A stretch of DNA of 64,000 nucleotides from Streptomyces rapamycinicus NRRL 5491 (GTDB taxonomy: Bacteria > Actinomycetota > Actinomycetes > Streptomycetales > Streptomycetaceae): positions 2,170,001 through 2,234,000 of the forward strand of contig NZ_CP085193.1 of assembly GCF_024298965.1 (NCBI RefSeq), written 5' to 3'. The notes below the pieces were generated by a model. That model was not told the DNA's origin. It ran no database searches and saw nothing but the letters and a program-made list of their open reading frames with translations. Within the stretch, counting starts at the first letter, position 1. The number at the start of each line of letters is the position of its first letter. The translations under genes were made by a program, and so were the position numbers. This document shows positions 54,192-64,000 of this stretch, piece by piece.

Positions 54192-57100
54192 CTCAAGCTC
54201 CTTCGTCCATCTGCTGCGCTGTCGCTTCGAACTCGTCCAACTCGCTCTGGCTGATGTCCACCAGCGGGAAGTCGGAGGGGGTGTAACCACCGATACCGGT
54301 ATCGGCGTCGACGTCCGTGGTGTGCGTGGCCAGTCCGGTGAGCATCGCGGCCCAGCCGTCCAGCAGGTTCCGGGCGGCCGACTCCGCCAGCAGTTCGGAC
54401 GGCCAGGACACGATGAGGGTGAGCTGCGGGCCGTCGGGCAGGTCGTGGACGACGCCCATGACCTCCAGGGCGTGCATGACCGGGATCCGGTCGTTGGCGC
54501 CACCGCCTCGACCGCCATCGCCGACGGTCTGCCAGGCATGTTGTTCGACGCGCTGCTGACCCTGTTTGCCCTGGTTCTGCCGGCCGGGGAACCGACCCAG
54601 GTAGTTGAAGCCGATCTGGGCGGCGGGCAGGGAGGCGAGCGCGGGCGCGGTCTCGGGGTTGAGATACCGGAGCATCCCGTAGCCGAGCCCATCGCCGGGG
54701 ACGGCGCGGAGCTGTTCCTTGATGCGCTTGATGGCCCGTCCCGCCACGGCCCCGCCGGAGCGCAGCTCCATGACGTCGGCGACGCCGACGTCCAGCCGCA
54801 CCGGGTAGCTGCTGGTGAACCAGCCGACCGTGCGCGTCAAATCCACGCCCTCCGCCAGCGGGACCCGGCCGTGGCCTTCGAGATCCAGCAGTACCCCGGC
54901 CGTGTCCTGGCCCTGGCGGCGGCGCCACTCGGCCAACGCCGCGGTCAGGCCGGTGAGCAGTACGTCGTCGACGCCCGCGTGGAACGCCGTCGGCACGCGG
55001 GTCAGCAGCGCCGATGTGACCTCCGTGGACACCTTCACCGACAGCTGCCGGACGGTGGCGCCGAGGTCCCGCTCCGGGTCCACGGGCCGCGAGGTGAGGA
55101 GGGGGTCGTGGCCGTCCAATTGTTCGGTCCAGGCGGGGAGTTCGGCCAGCCGTTGCCGACCGGTGGCTTCGGTTCGCAGGGCGCGGGCCCAGTGCCGGAA
55201 GGATGTGGGCACCGGCTCCAGCACGACCTCACGACCGGCGGCCAGCTCGGTGTACGCCTCGGCCAGGTCCGGCACGAGGACGCGCCAGGAGACACCGTCC
55301 ACCACCAGGTGGTTGAGGAGTATCAGCAGCCGTCCGGGTGTGTCCGGGCCGAGGTCGAACCAGACCACCTGCAGCATCACACCCGCTCGCGGATCGAGCC
55401 GCTCCGCGGCCGCCCGCGACTGCTCGGCAATCAGGCCCTCGAGGTCAACCCCGGCCGCGCCGGCATCGATCCGGTGCACCCAAGGGGCCGCGGACACGGT
55501 CGAGGGGACGAGGAGGCGGGCGGCGGGCTCGGTCTCCAGCCGCGCCCGCAGAATGTCGTGGTGATCGACCACCGCCTGAACGGCAGCGGTCAGCGTCTCC
55601 AGCCGCGTCCCCGCCGGGGCCGCCACCACCGTGGACTGGAACACCGCGCCTATACGCTCTGCTCCGGCCCGGTCCAGCAGCTCATGCATCACCGGGGTCA
55701 ACGGCGCCTCACCCGTGCCCGGGTCGCCACTCCCCTCCAGGCCACCGGGAGCAGAAGCATCACGGGCCACCAGCGCCAGCTCGGCCGGGGTCCGTCGCTC
55801 GAACACCTGCCGGGCGCTCACCACCAGACCGGCCTTACGCGCCCTCGACACCAGCAGCATCGACATGATCGAGTCACCGCCGAGCTCGAAGAACGACGCA
55901 TCGGCACTCACCTCATCGAGGCCGAGCACCTCGGCGAAGAGCCCACAGAGGATCTCTTCGGTCGGGGTGGCCGGGCCCCGGCCCGCCACGGTGACTGTGG
56001 CGTCGGGGGCGGGGAGCGCGGCGCGGTCCAGCTTGCCGTTGACGGTGAGCGGCAGCGCGTCCAGCAGGACGACGGCCGGGACCATGTATTCCGGCAACCG
56101 GTCCGCCGCGAACTCCCGCACGACCGCCACGTCCAGCTCCCCGCCGGGGACCACGTACGCGACCAGCCGCTTGTCCCCCGGTCCGTCCTCGCGGACCACC
56201 ACCGCAACCTGACCCACACCCTCACAGGCGGCCACCACGGCCTCGATCTCGCCGGGCTCGACACGGAAGCCACGGACCTTGACCTGCTCATCGCCCCGGC
56301 CCGCGAAGACCAGATCACCCTCGGCGGTCCACTTGGCCAGGTCGCCACTGCGATACATCCGGCCGCCCGGGGCGGCGAACGGGCAGGCGACGAACCGCTC
56401 CGCCGATAGCCCCGGCCGACCGATATAGCCCCGGGCCAGACCCGCACCTGCGATGTACACCTCGCCCGTGACGCCTACGGGCACCGGCTTGAGGAACTGG
56501 TCCAGCACATAGACACGGACATTGGGGAGGGGACGGCCTATCGGCGGGGCCGTGCCCAGTCCGGGATCGAGAGGCATGGCGGTGGCCGTGGTGATGACGG
56601 TGGCCTCGGTCGGTCCGTACGTGTTCCACACCCGCGCACCAGCCGACCACCGCCCGGCCAGCTCCGCACTCAACCGCTCCGCGCCCAACACCCAATTGCT
56701 CACACCCGGCACGGCATCCGGATCCACCACCCCGAGCAGCGACGGAACCACACTCGCGACGCGTACCCCACACCGGTCGATCATCTCCGCCAGGGCCTGC
56801 GGATCCTTACGCTCCGCCGCACTCGCCACCGCGAGAGTGCCACCGGCGGCAAGGGTGACGACGACGTCGAGAACGGCGGCGTCGAAGCTGAACGAGGCGA
56901 ACTGCAAAGCCACTACGCCAGCGTCCATGCCCAGCACCGGACGCATCGCCTCGGCCAGGTTCGCCACGCCGCCATGGGCGACGGCCACGCCCTTCGGCCG
57001 TCCCGTCGAACCCGACGTATAAATCACATACGCCAACTGCTCCGGAACGACGACCGTCCCCAGCGCCTCCGCCGAGCAGACCTCGGCATCCTCGAGAAGG

Positions 57101-57530
57101 ACCCCACGCGCACCGCCGAGCGGAACACCGTCAAGGCAATCGACCGTCCCCAGGACCACCTCGGCACCACTGTCCGCGATCACAAACCCCAACCGCTCCG
57201 CCGGATACTCCGGATCCAGCGGAACGAACGCCCCACCGGCCTTCCACACCGCCAACTCCGCCACCACCATGTCCACCGACCTCGGCAGACACAGTGCGAC
57301 CCGCGACTCCGGACCGACCCCCACTTCGGTCAAAAGCCGCGCCAACCGATTCGCCCGCCGGTCCAACTCCCCATATGACAACGCCTCTTCACCGCAACGC
57401 ACCGCCACCACATCGGGCGTCGCCGCGACCCGCGCCTCGATGCGCTCCACGATCGAACCGCCGGGCAGCGTGGTCCCGGTGGCATTCCACTCCGCCACCA
57501 CCCGAGCCCGCTCCACCTCCCCCAACACAT
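51250..57530 (-). repeat. Near-identical duplication of the two X A domains across two genes
   Basis: About 51250-52850 (first A domain of the terminal NRPS) and 55930-57530 (last A domain of the upstream NRPS) share long identical tracts at an offset of 4681 bases and carry the same DALSVGTVI code. The copies differ in a few short patches, for example around 51870-51900 vs 56550-56590 and at 52390-52410 vs 57070-57090. The separate genes are thus linked by recent copying. Confidence 0.8.
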
Positions 57531-60500
57531 CGATCTCACTGACCCGCACCCCCGGATCCGCCGCCACCGCCTCCAACACCCGCACCAACCGCCCCACCAA
57601 CCCCCGCGCCGTACCCTCATCAAACAAATCCACCGCATACAGCAACGCCCCACCCAACCCCGCCGGCGCCCCCACACCATCACGATGCTCGACCAGCGTG
57701 ACCGACAGATCGAAGCGGGCCACGGGGTCCGCGGTCGACGGCAGCGTGTGGACCTCCAGGCCGGGCAGCTCCCACGTCTCCGGCGCGGCGCTCTGGAGCG
57801 CCAGCATGACCTGGAACAGCGGGTTGCGCGCCAGCGACCGCTCCGGGCTCAGCACATCCACCAGCCGCTCGAACGGCACATCCTGATGGGCGTACGCGGC
57901 CAGATCGGCCTCCCGCACCCGGGCCAGCACCTCGCTGAACGTCGGGTCGGCGCTGACGTCCGTCCGCAAGACGAGCGTGTTGACGAAGAACCCGGCCAGG
58001 GCGTCCATGGCCTCGTCACCACGGCCGGCGATCGCGGTGCCGATGGGGATGTCCGTGCCCGCGCCCAGCCGAGTCAGGAGCACGGCCAGTGCGGCCTGGG
58101 CGACCATGAACATGGTGGCGTTGCCCTGCTGGGCGGCCGCCACCAGCCGGGCATGGGTCTCGGGGTCCACGTGCAGGGGCACCGTGCCGCCCCGGAAGGA
58201 GGACGCGGGCGGGCGCGGCCGGTCGGTCGGCAGCGTCAGCTCCTGGGGCGCGTCGGCCAGGGCCGCGCGCCAGTAGTCCAGCTGGCCGCTGATCACGCTT
58301 CCCGGGTCCTCGATGTCGCCCAGCACCTCGCGCTGCCACAGCGCGTAGTCCGCGTACTGCACCGGCAACGGCTCCCACCCCGGCGCGCCACCCGCCCGAC
58401 GGGCGGCGTACGCCACGCCGATGTCCCGGGCGAGTACGCCCATCGACCAGCCGTCCACCGCGATGTGGTGCGCCACGAGCAGCAACACGTACTCCATGGG
58501 CCCGGTCGCCAACAGCCGGATGCGCCACGGCAGATCGGCGCTCAGCTCGAAGCCACGCCCGGAGTGCGCCGCCACGGTCGCGCCGAGTTCGTCCGGTGTG
58601 GTCTCCACGACGATCAGCGGCGGCCGGCCCGCGTCGCCCTCCAGCACCTGCTGCCGGGGCTCGCCGTCCGTCTCAGGGAAGATCGTGCGCAGGCTCTCGT
58701 GCCGGTCGGCGACATCGCCCAGCGCGGCCTCCAGGGCGGCGATGTCCAGGTCTCCCGATATCCGTAGCGCCAGCGGCAGGTTGTAGCCCGCGCCTTCGCC
58801 GACGCCTTCGAGCCGGTTGAGGAACCACATCCGCTGCTGGGCGTACGAGAGCGGCAGCACCTCCGGCCTCGGCCGTGGCGTCAGCGCGGCCCGGGTGGTG
58901 CCGTCCTCGGGGGCGTCGAACAGCCGGGCGACCCCGGCCACCGTCGGCTCCGTGAACAGCCTGCCGATCCCGATGTCGGTGTCCAGCACCGACCGGATCC
59001 GGGCGATCAGCCGCATGGCGAGCAGAGAATCGCCGCCCAGCTCGAAGAACGAGTCCTCCGCGTCGACCCGCTCCAGGCCCAGCACCTCGGCGAAGAGCCC
59101 GCAAAGGATCTCCTCGGTCGGAGTGGCCGGGCCCCGGCCGGAGGTGGTAGCGGCGAAGTCGGGGGCGGGGAGGGCGGCGCGGTCCAGCTTGCCGTTGGCG
59201 GTGACGGGGAGGGTGTCGAGAGGGACGAGAGCGGCCGGGACCATGTACTCGGGCAGCCGCTCGGCCACGTACTCCCGCAGCCCTGCCAGACCACTTTCGC
59301 CATCGCCATCGCGTACGACGTAGGCCACCAGACGCTTGTCGCCCTGCCGGTCCTCACGCACGACGACCGCGACCTGACCCACGCTCTCATGCGCGGCGAG
59401 CACGGCCTCGATCTCACCCGGCTCCACCCGGAAACCACGGATCTTCACCTGCTCATCCACCCGACCCGCGAACACCAACTCACCACCGGCCGTCCACCGC
59501 GCAAGGTCGCCCGTGCGATACATCCGCCCACCCGTGAACGGGCACGCTACGAAGCGCTCCGCCGACAGCCCCGGCCGACCGAGATAGCCGTGAGCGAGTC
59601 CGGCTCCGGCGAGATAGAGCTCTCCCTTGACGCCCGGGGGCACGGGGCTGAGGTACTCGTCGAGGACGAACGCCTTGGTGTTGTCGCGCGGCCGACCGAT
59701 CGGCAACACCGCCGGAGCCACCGACCCTGGAGCCACCGCGTACGTCGTGGCACACAAGGTGGCCTCCGTAGGCCCGTACAAATGCCGGACGACAATCCCC
59801 GGGCAAGCGGCCTTGACCTGGGCCACCGCACCCGCGGGCACCACATCGCCACCGGTCAGCACCTCCGCCAGCCCCGACAGACACTCCGGCGACTCCTCCG
59901 CCAACACACCGAACAAACCAGCCGTGACATGCACAGCCGTCAACCCATGCGCCTTCACCAAACCCGCCAACACCGTCGCGTCCACCTGGCCCGGCGGCGC
60001 CACCACCACTCGACCACCACTGACCAACGGCACCCACACCTCAAACACCGCCACGTCAAACGCATGCGGCGCATGCATCAACACACGACCCCGCGCCGCC
60101 TCACTCCAACACCCATCCGCCACCAGCGCGGCCACCGCACCATGACTGACCGCCACACCCTTCGGCACCCCCGTCGAACCAGACGTGAACATCACATACG
60201 CCACATCCCCCGCCGAAACCACCACCTCCGGCGCACCCTCCCTCCCACCGAACAACTCATCCACCACCACCGCACCCGGCACACCCAACCCCCGATCCGC
60301 CACCACCAAACCCACCTGCCCCAACACCAACCCCCGCCGAGCCACCGGCCACCCCACATCCACCGGCACAAACCCCGCCCCCACCCTCACCACACCCAGC
60401 CACACCGCCACCAACTCCACCGACCGCTCCAACACCACACCCACCAGATCCCCCCGCCCCACACCCCGCGCAGCCAACGCACCCGCCACCCGATCCGCAC

Positions 60501-63500
60501 GCTCGGCCAACTCCCCGTACGACCACTCCCGGCCGTCCGCCCCCACCACCGCCACCGCACCCGGACAAGCAGCCACCCGCGCCGCGAACAACTCCACCAA
60601 CGACACCCCGGACACCGAACGCCCAGTGGCATTCCACTCCCCCACCACCCGCGAACGCTCACCCTCACCCAACACATCAATCCCGCTCAGCCGCACCCCA
60701 GGATCAGCCGCCACCTGCTCCAACACCCGCACCAACCGCCCCGCCAACAACCGCACCGTGCGCTCATCGAACAGATCGGTCGCGTACAACAGCCCACCCA
60801 CCAGCCCGGCCGGATCGCCTTCGCTGTCGCGCCGTTCGGCCAGGGTCAGCGACAGGTCGAATTTCGCGGTGGACTCCTGCGAGGTGGCCTCCAGCGGCCC
60901 GACCCGCAGTCCGGGCAGATTCCAGCGGCCCTGGGACGCGGGCAGGTTCTGGAGGACGAGCATGATCTGGAACAGCGGGTTTCGGGAGAGCGATCGGGTG
61001 GGGTTGAGGTCCTCGACCAGCCGCTCGAACGGCACATCCTGATGCGCGTACGCCGCCAGATCGGCCTCCCGCACCCGGGCCAGCAGCTCATCGAAGCCCG
61101 GGTCGGCGCTCAGATCGGTGCGCAGCACCAGCGTGTTGACGAAGAAACCGGCCAGCCCGTCCAGCGCCGCGTCACCGCGACCCGCCGTCGCCGTGCCGAC
61201 GGGGATGTCCGTACCCGCACCCATCCGCGACAGCAGAACCCCCAGCGCCGCATGGACGACCATGAACATCGTCGCCCGGCCGCGCCGCGCCAGCTCCACC
61301 AGCCGGGCGTGGGTCTCCGCGTCCACCTCCACCGGCAGGGTGCGCCCGCGGAACGACGGCGCGGCCGGTCGGGGCCGGTCGGTCGGCAGGTCCAGCTCCT
61401 CCGGCGCACCGGCGAGCGTCCGCCGCCAGTGGTCCAGCTGCCCGCTGATCACACTCCGCGGATCGCCGAGGTCACCGAGCACCTCACGCTGCCAGAGCGC
61501 GTAGTCCGCGTACTGCACGGGCAGTGGCTCCCAGCCCGGGAGTCGGCCCTGGTGGCGTGCGGTGTAGGCGGTCTCCAGGTCTTGTCCGAGGACGCCCATC
61601 GACCAGCCGTCCACCGCGATGTGGTGCGCCACGATGAGCAGGACGCAGTCCGTGGGGCCGGTCCTGAGCAGCCGGATCCGCCAGGGCAGATCGACGCTGA
61701 CATCGAAGCCGCGGCCCGCATGAGCCGTGAGGGCGTCGGCGAGCTCGTCCTCGGTGGTGTCCACCACGGCCAGCGGCGGCCTGCCCGCGGCGCCTTCGAG
61801 TACCTGCTGACGCGGGACGCCTTCGCTCGCCGGGTAGATCGTGCGCAGGCTCTCATGACGGTCGGCGACGTCGCCCAGCGCGGCCTCCAGCGCCACGAGG
61901 TCCAGTTCGCCGGACATCCGCAGGGCCAGGGGGAGGTTGTACGCCGCGCCCTCGCCCGCGCCTTCGAGCTGGTTGAGGAACCACATGCGCTGCTGCTCGA
62001 ACGACAGCGGCAGCACCTCCGGCCGGGGCCGCGCCGTCAGTGCGGCGGCGTGCGGCCGGCCGGTTGCCGCGTCGACCAGCCGGGCCAGGCCGGCGGCCGA
62101 GGAGGCGGCGAAGAGCTCCCCGATGGTGAGCTCCGCCCCCAGGACGGCGCGGATACGGGCGATGAGCCGCATGGCGAGCAGGGAGTCGCCGCCCAGCTCG
62201 AAGAAGGACGCCTCCGCGTCCACCCAGTCCAGCCCGAGCACCTCGCCGAAGACCCCGGCGACGATCTCCTCGACCGGGGTAGCGGGGCCACGGCCGGAGG
62301 TGGCGCCGCCGAACTCCGGGACAGGGAGGGCGGTGCGGTCCAGCTTGCCGTTGGCGGTGACGGGGAGGGTGTCGAGAGGGACGAGAGCGGCCGGGACCAT
62401 GTACTCGGGCAGCCGCTCGGCCACGTACTCCCGCAGCCCGGCAGCATCCACATCCCCGTCGGGGACGACGTAGGCCACCAGACGCTTGTCGCCCTGCCGG
62501 TCCTCACGCACGACGACCGCGACCTGACCCACGCTCTCATGCGCGGCGAGCACGGCCTCGATCTCACCCGGCTCCACCCGGAAACCACGGATCTTCACCT
62601 GCTCATCCACCCGACCCGCGAACACCAACTCGCCGTCAGCCGTCCACCGCGCAAGGTCGCCCGTGCGATACATGCGTGCGCCCGGGTCGGCGAAGGGCGC
62701 GGCGACGAAGCGCTCGGCCGTGAGACGGGGGTGTCCCGTGTACCCACGGGCGAGTCCGGCTCCGGCGAGATAGAGCTCGCCCCTCACCCCGACGGGTACG
62801 GGCTTGAGGTACTCGTCGAGGACGAACGCCTTGGTGTTGTCGCGCGGCCGACCGATCGGCAACACCGCCGGAGCCACCGACCCTGGAGCCACCGCGTACG
62901 TCGTGGCACACAAGGTGGCCTCCGTAGGCCCGTACAAATGCCGGACGACAATCCCCGGGCAAGCGGCCTTGACCTGGGCCACCGCACCCGCGGGCACCAC
63001 ATCGCCACCGGTCAGCACCTCCGCCAGCCCCGACAGACACTCCGGCGACTCCTCCGCCAACACACCGAACAAACCAGCCGTGACATGCACAGCCGTCAAC
63101 CCATGCGCCTTCACCAAACCCGCCAACACCGTCGCGTCCACCTGGCCCGGCGGCGCCACCACCACTCGACCACCACTGACCAACGGCACCCACACCTCAA
63201 ACACCGCCACGTCAAACGCATGCGGCGCATGCATCAACACACGACCCCGCGCCGCCTCACTCCAACACCCATCCGCCACCAGCGCGGCCACCGCACCATG
63301 ACTGACCGCCACACCCTTCGGCACCCCCGTCGAACCAGACGTGAACATCACATACGCCACATCCCCCGCCGAAACCACCACCTCCGGCGCACCCTCCCTC
63401 CCACCGAACAGCTCATCCACCACCACCGCACCCGGCACACCCAACCCCCGATCCGCCACCACCAAACCCACCTGCCCCAACACCAACCCCCGCCGAGCCA

Positions 63501-64000
63501 CCGGCCACCCCACATCCACCGGCACAAACCCCGCCCCCACCCTCACCACACCCAGCCACACCGCCACCAACTCCACCGACCGCTCCAACACCACACCCAC
63601 CAGATCCCCCCCCCCCACACCCCGCGCAGCCAACGCACCCGCCACCCGATCCGCACGCTCGGCCAACTCCCCGTACGACCACTCCCGGCCGTCCGCCCCC
63701 ACCACCGCCACCGCACCCGGACAAGCAGCCACCCGCGCCGCGAACAACTCCACCAACGACACCCCGGACACCGAACGCCCAGTGGCATTCCACTCCCCCA
63801 CCACCCGCGAACGCTCACCCTCACCCAACACATCAATCCCGCTCAGCCGCACCCCAGGATCAGCCGCCACCTGCTCCAACACCCGCACCAACCGCCCCGC
63901 CAACAACCGCACCGTGCGCTCATCGAACAGATCGGTCGCATAGAGCAACGAACCCATCAGCCCCGTCGGCGTGCCCTCCTCGTCGCGGCGCTCGGCCACC
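54193..64000 (-). CDS. NRPS, 5' end beyond right edge: (C)-A-T-C-A-T-C-A-T-E (predicted Hpg, Hpg, D-X)
   Basis: Open to the right edge; about 3268 codons visible from the frame at 63999, and the window starts inside a C domain ([22 protein letters not shown]). Domains: A1 63760-62300, T, C 62020-60700 (HHIAVDG), A2 60610-59140, T, C 58860-57550, A3 57450-56000, T, E 55715-54380. Codes read by eye: A1 and A2 DVFHLGLLC, matching the 4-hydroxyphenylglycine pattern (DIFHLGLLC); A3 DALSVGTVI, the same as A1 of the next gene. The E domain has [11 protein letters not shown] (first His of HHxxxDG replaced by Asn) and [13 protein letters not shown]. The stop at 54193 is one base from the partner ATG, so the two are coupled. 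Hpg biosynthesis genes are not in the window. Confidence 0.93.
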   Translation of the reverse strand, partial: VAERRDEEGTPTGLMGSLLYATDLFDERTVRLLAGRLVRVLEQVAADPGVRLSGIDVLGEGERSRVVGEWNATGRSVSGVSLVELFAARVAACPGAVAVVGADGREWSYGELAERADRVAGALAARGVGGGDLVGVVLERSVELVAVWLGVVRVGAGFVPVDVGWPVARRGLVLGQVGLVVADRGLGVPGAVVVDELFGGREGAPEVVVSAGDVAYVMFTSGSTGVPKGVAVSHGAVAALVADGCWSEAARGRVLMHAPHAFDVAVFEVWVPLVSGGRVVVAPPGQVDATVLAGLVKAHGLTAVHVTAGLFGVLAEESPECLSGLAEVLTGGDVVPAGAVAQVKAACPGIVVRHLYGPTEATLCATTYAVAPGSVAPAVLPIGRPRDNTKAFVLDEYLKPVPVGVRGELYLAGAGLARGYTGHPRLTAERFVAAPFADPGARMYRTGDLARWTADGELVFAGRVDEQVKIRGFRVEPGEIEAVLAAHESVGQVAVVVREDRQGDKRLVAYVVPDGDVDAAGLREYVAERLPEYMVPAALVPLDTLPVTANGKLDRTALPVPEFGGATSGRGPATPVEEIVAGVFGEVLGLDWVDAEASFFELGGDSLLAMRLIARIRAVLGAELTIGELFAASSAAGLARLVDAATGRPHAAALTARPRPEVLPLSFEQQRMWFLNQLEGAGEGAAYNLPLALRMSGELDLVALEAALGDVADRHESLRTIYPASEGVPRQQVLEGAAGRPPLAVVDTTEDELADALTAHAGRGFDVSVDLPWRIRLLRTGPTDCVLLIVAHHIAVDGWSMGVLGQDLETAYTARHQGRLPGWEPLPVQYADYALWQREVLGDLGDPRSVISGQLDHWRRTLAGAPEELDLPTDRPRPAAPSFRGRTLPVEVDAETHARLVELARRGRATMFMVVHAALGVLLSRMGAGTDIPVGTATAGRGDAALDGLAGFFVNTLVLRTDLSADPGFDELLARVREADLAAYAHQDVPFERLVEDLNPTRSLSRNPLFQIMLVLQNLPASQGRWNLPGLRVGPLEATSQESTAKFDLSLTLAERRDSEGDPAGLVGGLLYATDLFDERTVRLLAGRLVRVLEQVAADPGVRLSGIDVLGEGERSRVVGEWNATGRSVSGVSLVELFAARVAACPGAVAVVGADGREWSYGELAERADRVAGALAARGVGRGDLVGVVLERSVELVAVWLGVVRVGAGFVPVDVGWPVARRGLVLGQVGLVVADRGLGVPGAVVVDELFGGREGAPEVVVSAGDVAYVMFTSGSTGVPKGVAVSHGAVAALVADGCWSEAARGRVLMHAPHAFDVAVFEVWVPLVSGGRVVVAPPGQVDATVLAGLVKAHGLTAVHVTAGLFGVLAEESPECLSGLAEVLTGGDVVPAGAVAQVKAACPGIVVRHLYGPTEATLCATTYAVAPGSVAPAVLPIGRPRDNTKAFVLDEYLSPVPPGVKGELYLAGAGLAHGYLGRPGLSAERFVACPFTGGRMYRTGDLARWTAGGELVFAGRVDEQVKIRGFRVEPGEIEAVLAAHESVGQVAVVVREDRQGDKRLVAYVVRDGDGESGLAGLREYVAERLPEYMVPAALVPLDTLPVTANGKLDRAALPAPDFAATTSGRGPATPTEEILCGLFAEVLGLERVDAEDSFFELGGDSLLAMRLIARIRSVLDTDIGIGRLFTEPTVAGVARLFDAPEDGTTRAALTPRPRPEVLPLSYAQQRMWFLNRLEGVGEGAGYNLPLALRISGDLDIAALEAALGDVADRHESLRTIFPETDGEPRQQVLEGDAGRPPLIVVETTPDELGATVAAHSGRGFELSADLPWRIRLLATGPMEYVLLLVAHHIAVDGWSMGVLARDIGVAYAARRAGGAPGWEPLPVQYADYALWQREVLGDIEDPGSVISGQLDYWRAALADAPQELTLPTDRPRPPASSFRGGTVPLHVDPETHARLVAAAQQGNATMFMVAQAALAVLLTRLGAGTDIPIGTAIAGRGDEAMDALAGFFVNTLVLRTDVSADPTFSEVLARVREADLAAYAHQDVPFERLVDVLSPERSLARNPLFQVMLALQSAAPETWELPGLEVHTLPSTADPVARFDLSVTLVEHRDGVGAPAGLGGALLYAVDLFDEGTARGLVGRLVRVLEAVAADPGVRVSEIDVLGEVERARVVAEWNATGTTLPGGSIVERIEARVAATPDVVAVRCGEEALSYGELDRRANRLARLLTEVGVGPESRVALCLPRSVDMVVAELAVWKAGGAFVPLDPEYPAERLGFVIADSGAEVVLGTVDCLDGVPLGGARGVLLEDAEVCSAEALGTVVVPEQLAYVIYTSGSTGRPKGVAVAHGGVANLAEAMRPVLGMDAGVVALQFASFSFDAAVLDVVVTLAAGGTLAVASAAERKDPQALAEMIDRCGVRVASVVPSLLGVVDPDAVPGVSNWVLGAERLSAELAGRWSAGARVWNTYGPTEATVITTATAMPLDPGLGTAPPIGRPLPNVRVYVLDQFLKPVPVGVTGEVYIAGAGLARGYIGRPGLSAERFVACPFAAPGGRMYRSGDLAKWTAEGDLVFAGRGDEQVKVRGFRVEPGEIEAVVAACEGVGQVAVVVREDGPGDKRLVAYVVPGGELDVAVVREFAADRLPEYMVPAVVLLDALPLTVNGKLDRAALPAPDATVTVAGRGPATPTEEILCGLFAEVLGLDEVSADASFFELGGDSIMSMLLVSRARKAGLVVSARQVFERRTPAELALVARDASAPGGLEGSGDPGTGEAPLTPVMHELLDRAGAERIGAVFQSTVVAAPAGTRLETLTAAVQAVVDHHDILRARLETEPAARLLVPSTVSAAPWVHRIDAGAAGVDLEGLIAEQSRAAAERLDPRAGVMLQVVWFDLGPDTPGRLLILLNHLVVDGVSWRVLVPDLAEAYTELAAGREVVLEPVPTSFRHWARALRTEATGRQRLAELPAWTEQLDGHDPLLTSRPVDPERDLGATVRQLSVKVSTEVTSALLTRVPTAFHAGVDDVLLTGLTAALAEWRRRQGQDTAGVLLDLEGHGRVPLAEGVDLTRTVGWFTSSYPVRLDVGVADVMELRSGGAVAGRAIKRIKEQLRAVPGDGLGYGMLRYLNPETAPALASLPAAQIGFNYLGRFPGRQNQGKQGQQRVEQHAWQTVGDGGRGGGANDRIPVMHALEVMGVVHDLPDGPQLTLIVSWPSELLAESAARNLLDGWAAMLTGLATHTTDVDADTGIGGYTPSDFPLVDISQSELDEFEATAQQMDEGA
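59649..63939 (-). repeat. Near-identical duplication of the two Hpg A domains
   Basis: 59649-60783 and 62805-63939 match almost base for base (offset 3156, one module length). By eye I found only two differences: A/G at the GAACA(A/G)CTCATCC site, and G to C in the CCCCCCGCCCC run (near 60445 and 63611), which turns GVGRGDL into GVGGGDL. Matching breaks sharply on both sides, in the C-domain end and in the A8-A9 region. Confidence 0.88.

Noticed and set aside
43911..64000. Match to feglymycin, enduracidin, ramoplanin or complestatin clusters because of Hpg codes
   Set aside because: The predicted C-terminal Phe-Phe order with a TE and the X/X pair do not fit the residue orders I know for these peptides.

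Overview
The DNA is very GC-rich, with third-position G/C bias, GTG starts, GTGA/ATGA start-stop overlaps and strong GGAGG-type ribosome sites. Gene families such as an EspR-like regulator with an ImmA/IrrE protease, a DUF6545 (MAB_1171c-type) membrane protein, a GH10 xylanase with a CBM2 and large NRPS genes all point to Streptomyces or a close relative. Most genes lie on the minus strand. I saw no tRNA, rRNA, transposase, CRISPR array or plasmid gene. Layout: (1) 1-7041, minus: a NACHT-LRR (NLR-like) STAND NTPase, a second P-loop ATPase with a Lys-to-Arg Walker A, and a membrane-anchored type-1 periplasmic-binding-like receptor cut by the left edge; possibly a sensing or defence cluster. (2) 7198-10517, plus: TetR regulator, DUF6545 multi-pass protein, EspR-like HTH regulator, ImmA/IrrE metalloprotease. 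(3) 10540-16619, minus: an AT-less ketosynthase-ACP-oxoamine synthase megaenzyme, a translationally coupled NAD(P)-dependent epimerase/reductase, and a secreted amidase. (4) 16640-17250: a GC-rich inverted-repeat island, then an atypical cytochrome P450. (5) 18885-21855, minus: an SsuABC/NrtABC-like ABC importer. (6) 22003-32546, minus: a carbohydrate-use locus (solute-binding lipoprotein, two permeases, LacI regulator, GH5/GH42-like and GH3 glycosidases), followed by a secreted GH5. (7) 32753-37748: carboxylesterase, MBL-fold hydrolase, then a plus-strand xylan pair (GH10-CBM2 xylanase and CE4 deacetylase) with a xylanase-type operator upstream. (8) 37735-43020, minus: a CPA2 antiporter, then a MacB-type ABC export operon (lipoprotein, membrane-fusion-like protein, ATPase, FtsX-like permease). 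(9) 43321-64000, minus: two NRPS genes and a small membrane protein with the same Cys-containing repeats as the lipoprotein of the export operon. The NRPS assembly line reads, in the visible part, (C)-A-T / C-A-T / C-A-T-E // C-A-T / C-A-T / C-A-T-TE. By eye the A-domain specificity codes are Hpg, Hpg, X, X, Phe, Phe, with X an unassigned code (DALSVGTVI) and the first X epimerised to D. The six A domains form three pairs that are almost identical at DNA level, so the assembly line appears to have grown by recent module duplication or gene conversion. The missing 5' part of the NRPS lies beyond the right edge. Working hypothesis: the NRPS makes a linear or macrocyclic aromatic peptide, and the MacB-type exporter with its Cys-repeat proteins handles export or self-protection. 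The less familiar candidates are the NACHT cluster at the left, the AT-less KS-ACP-AOS protein and the Cys-repeat protein pair.
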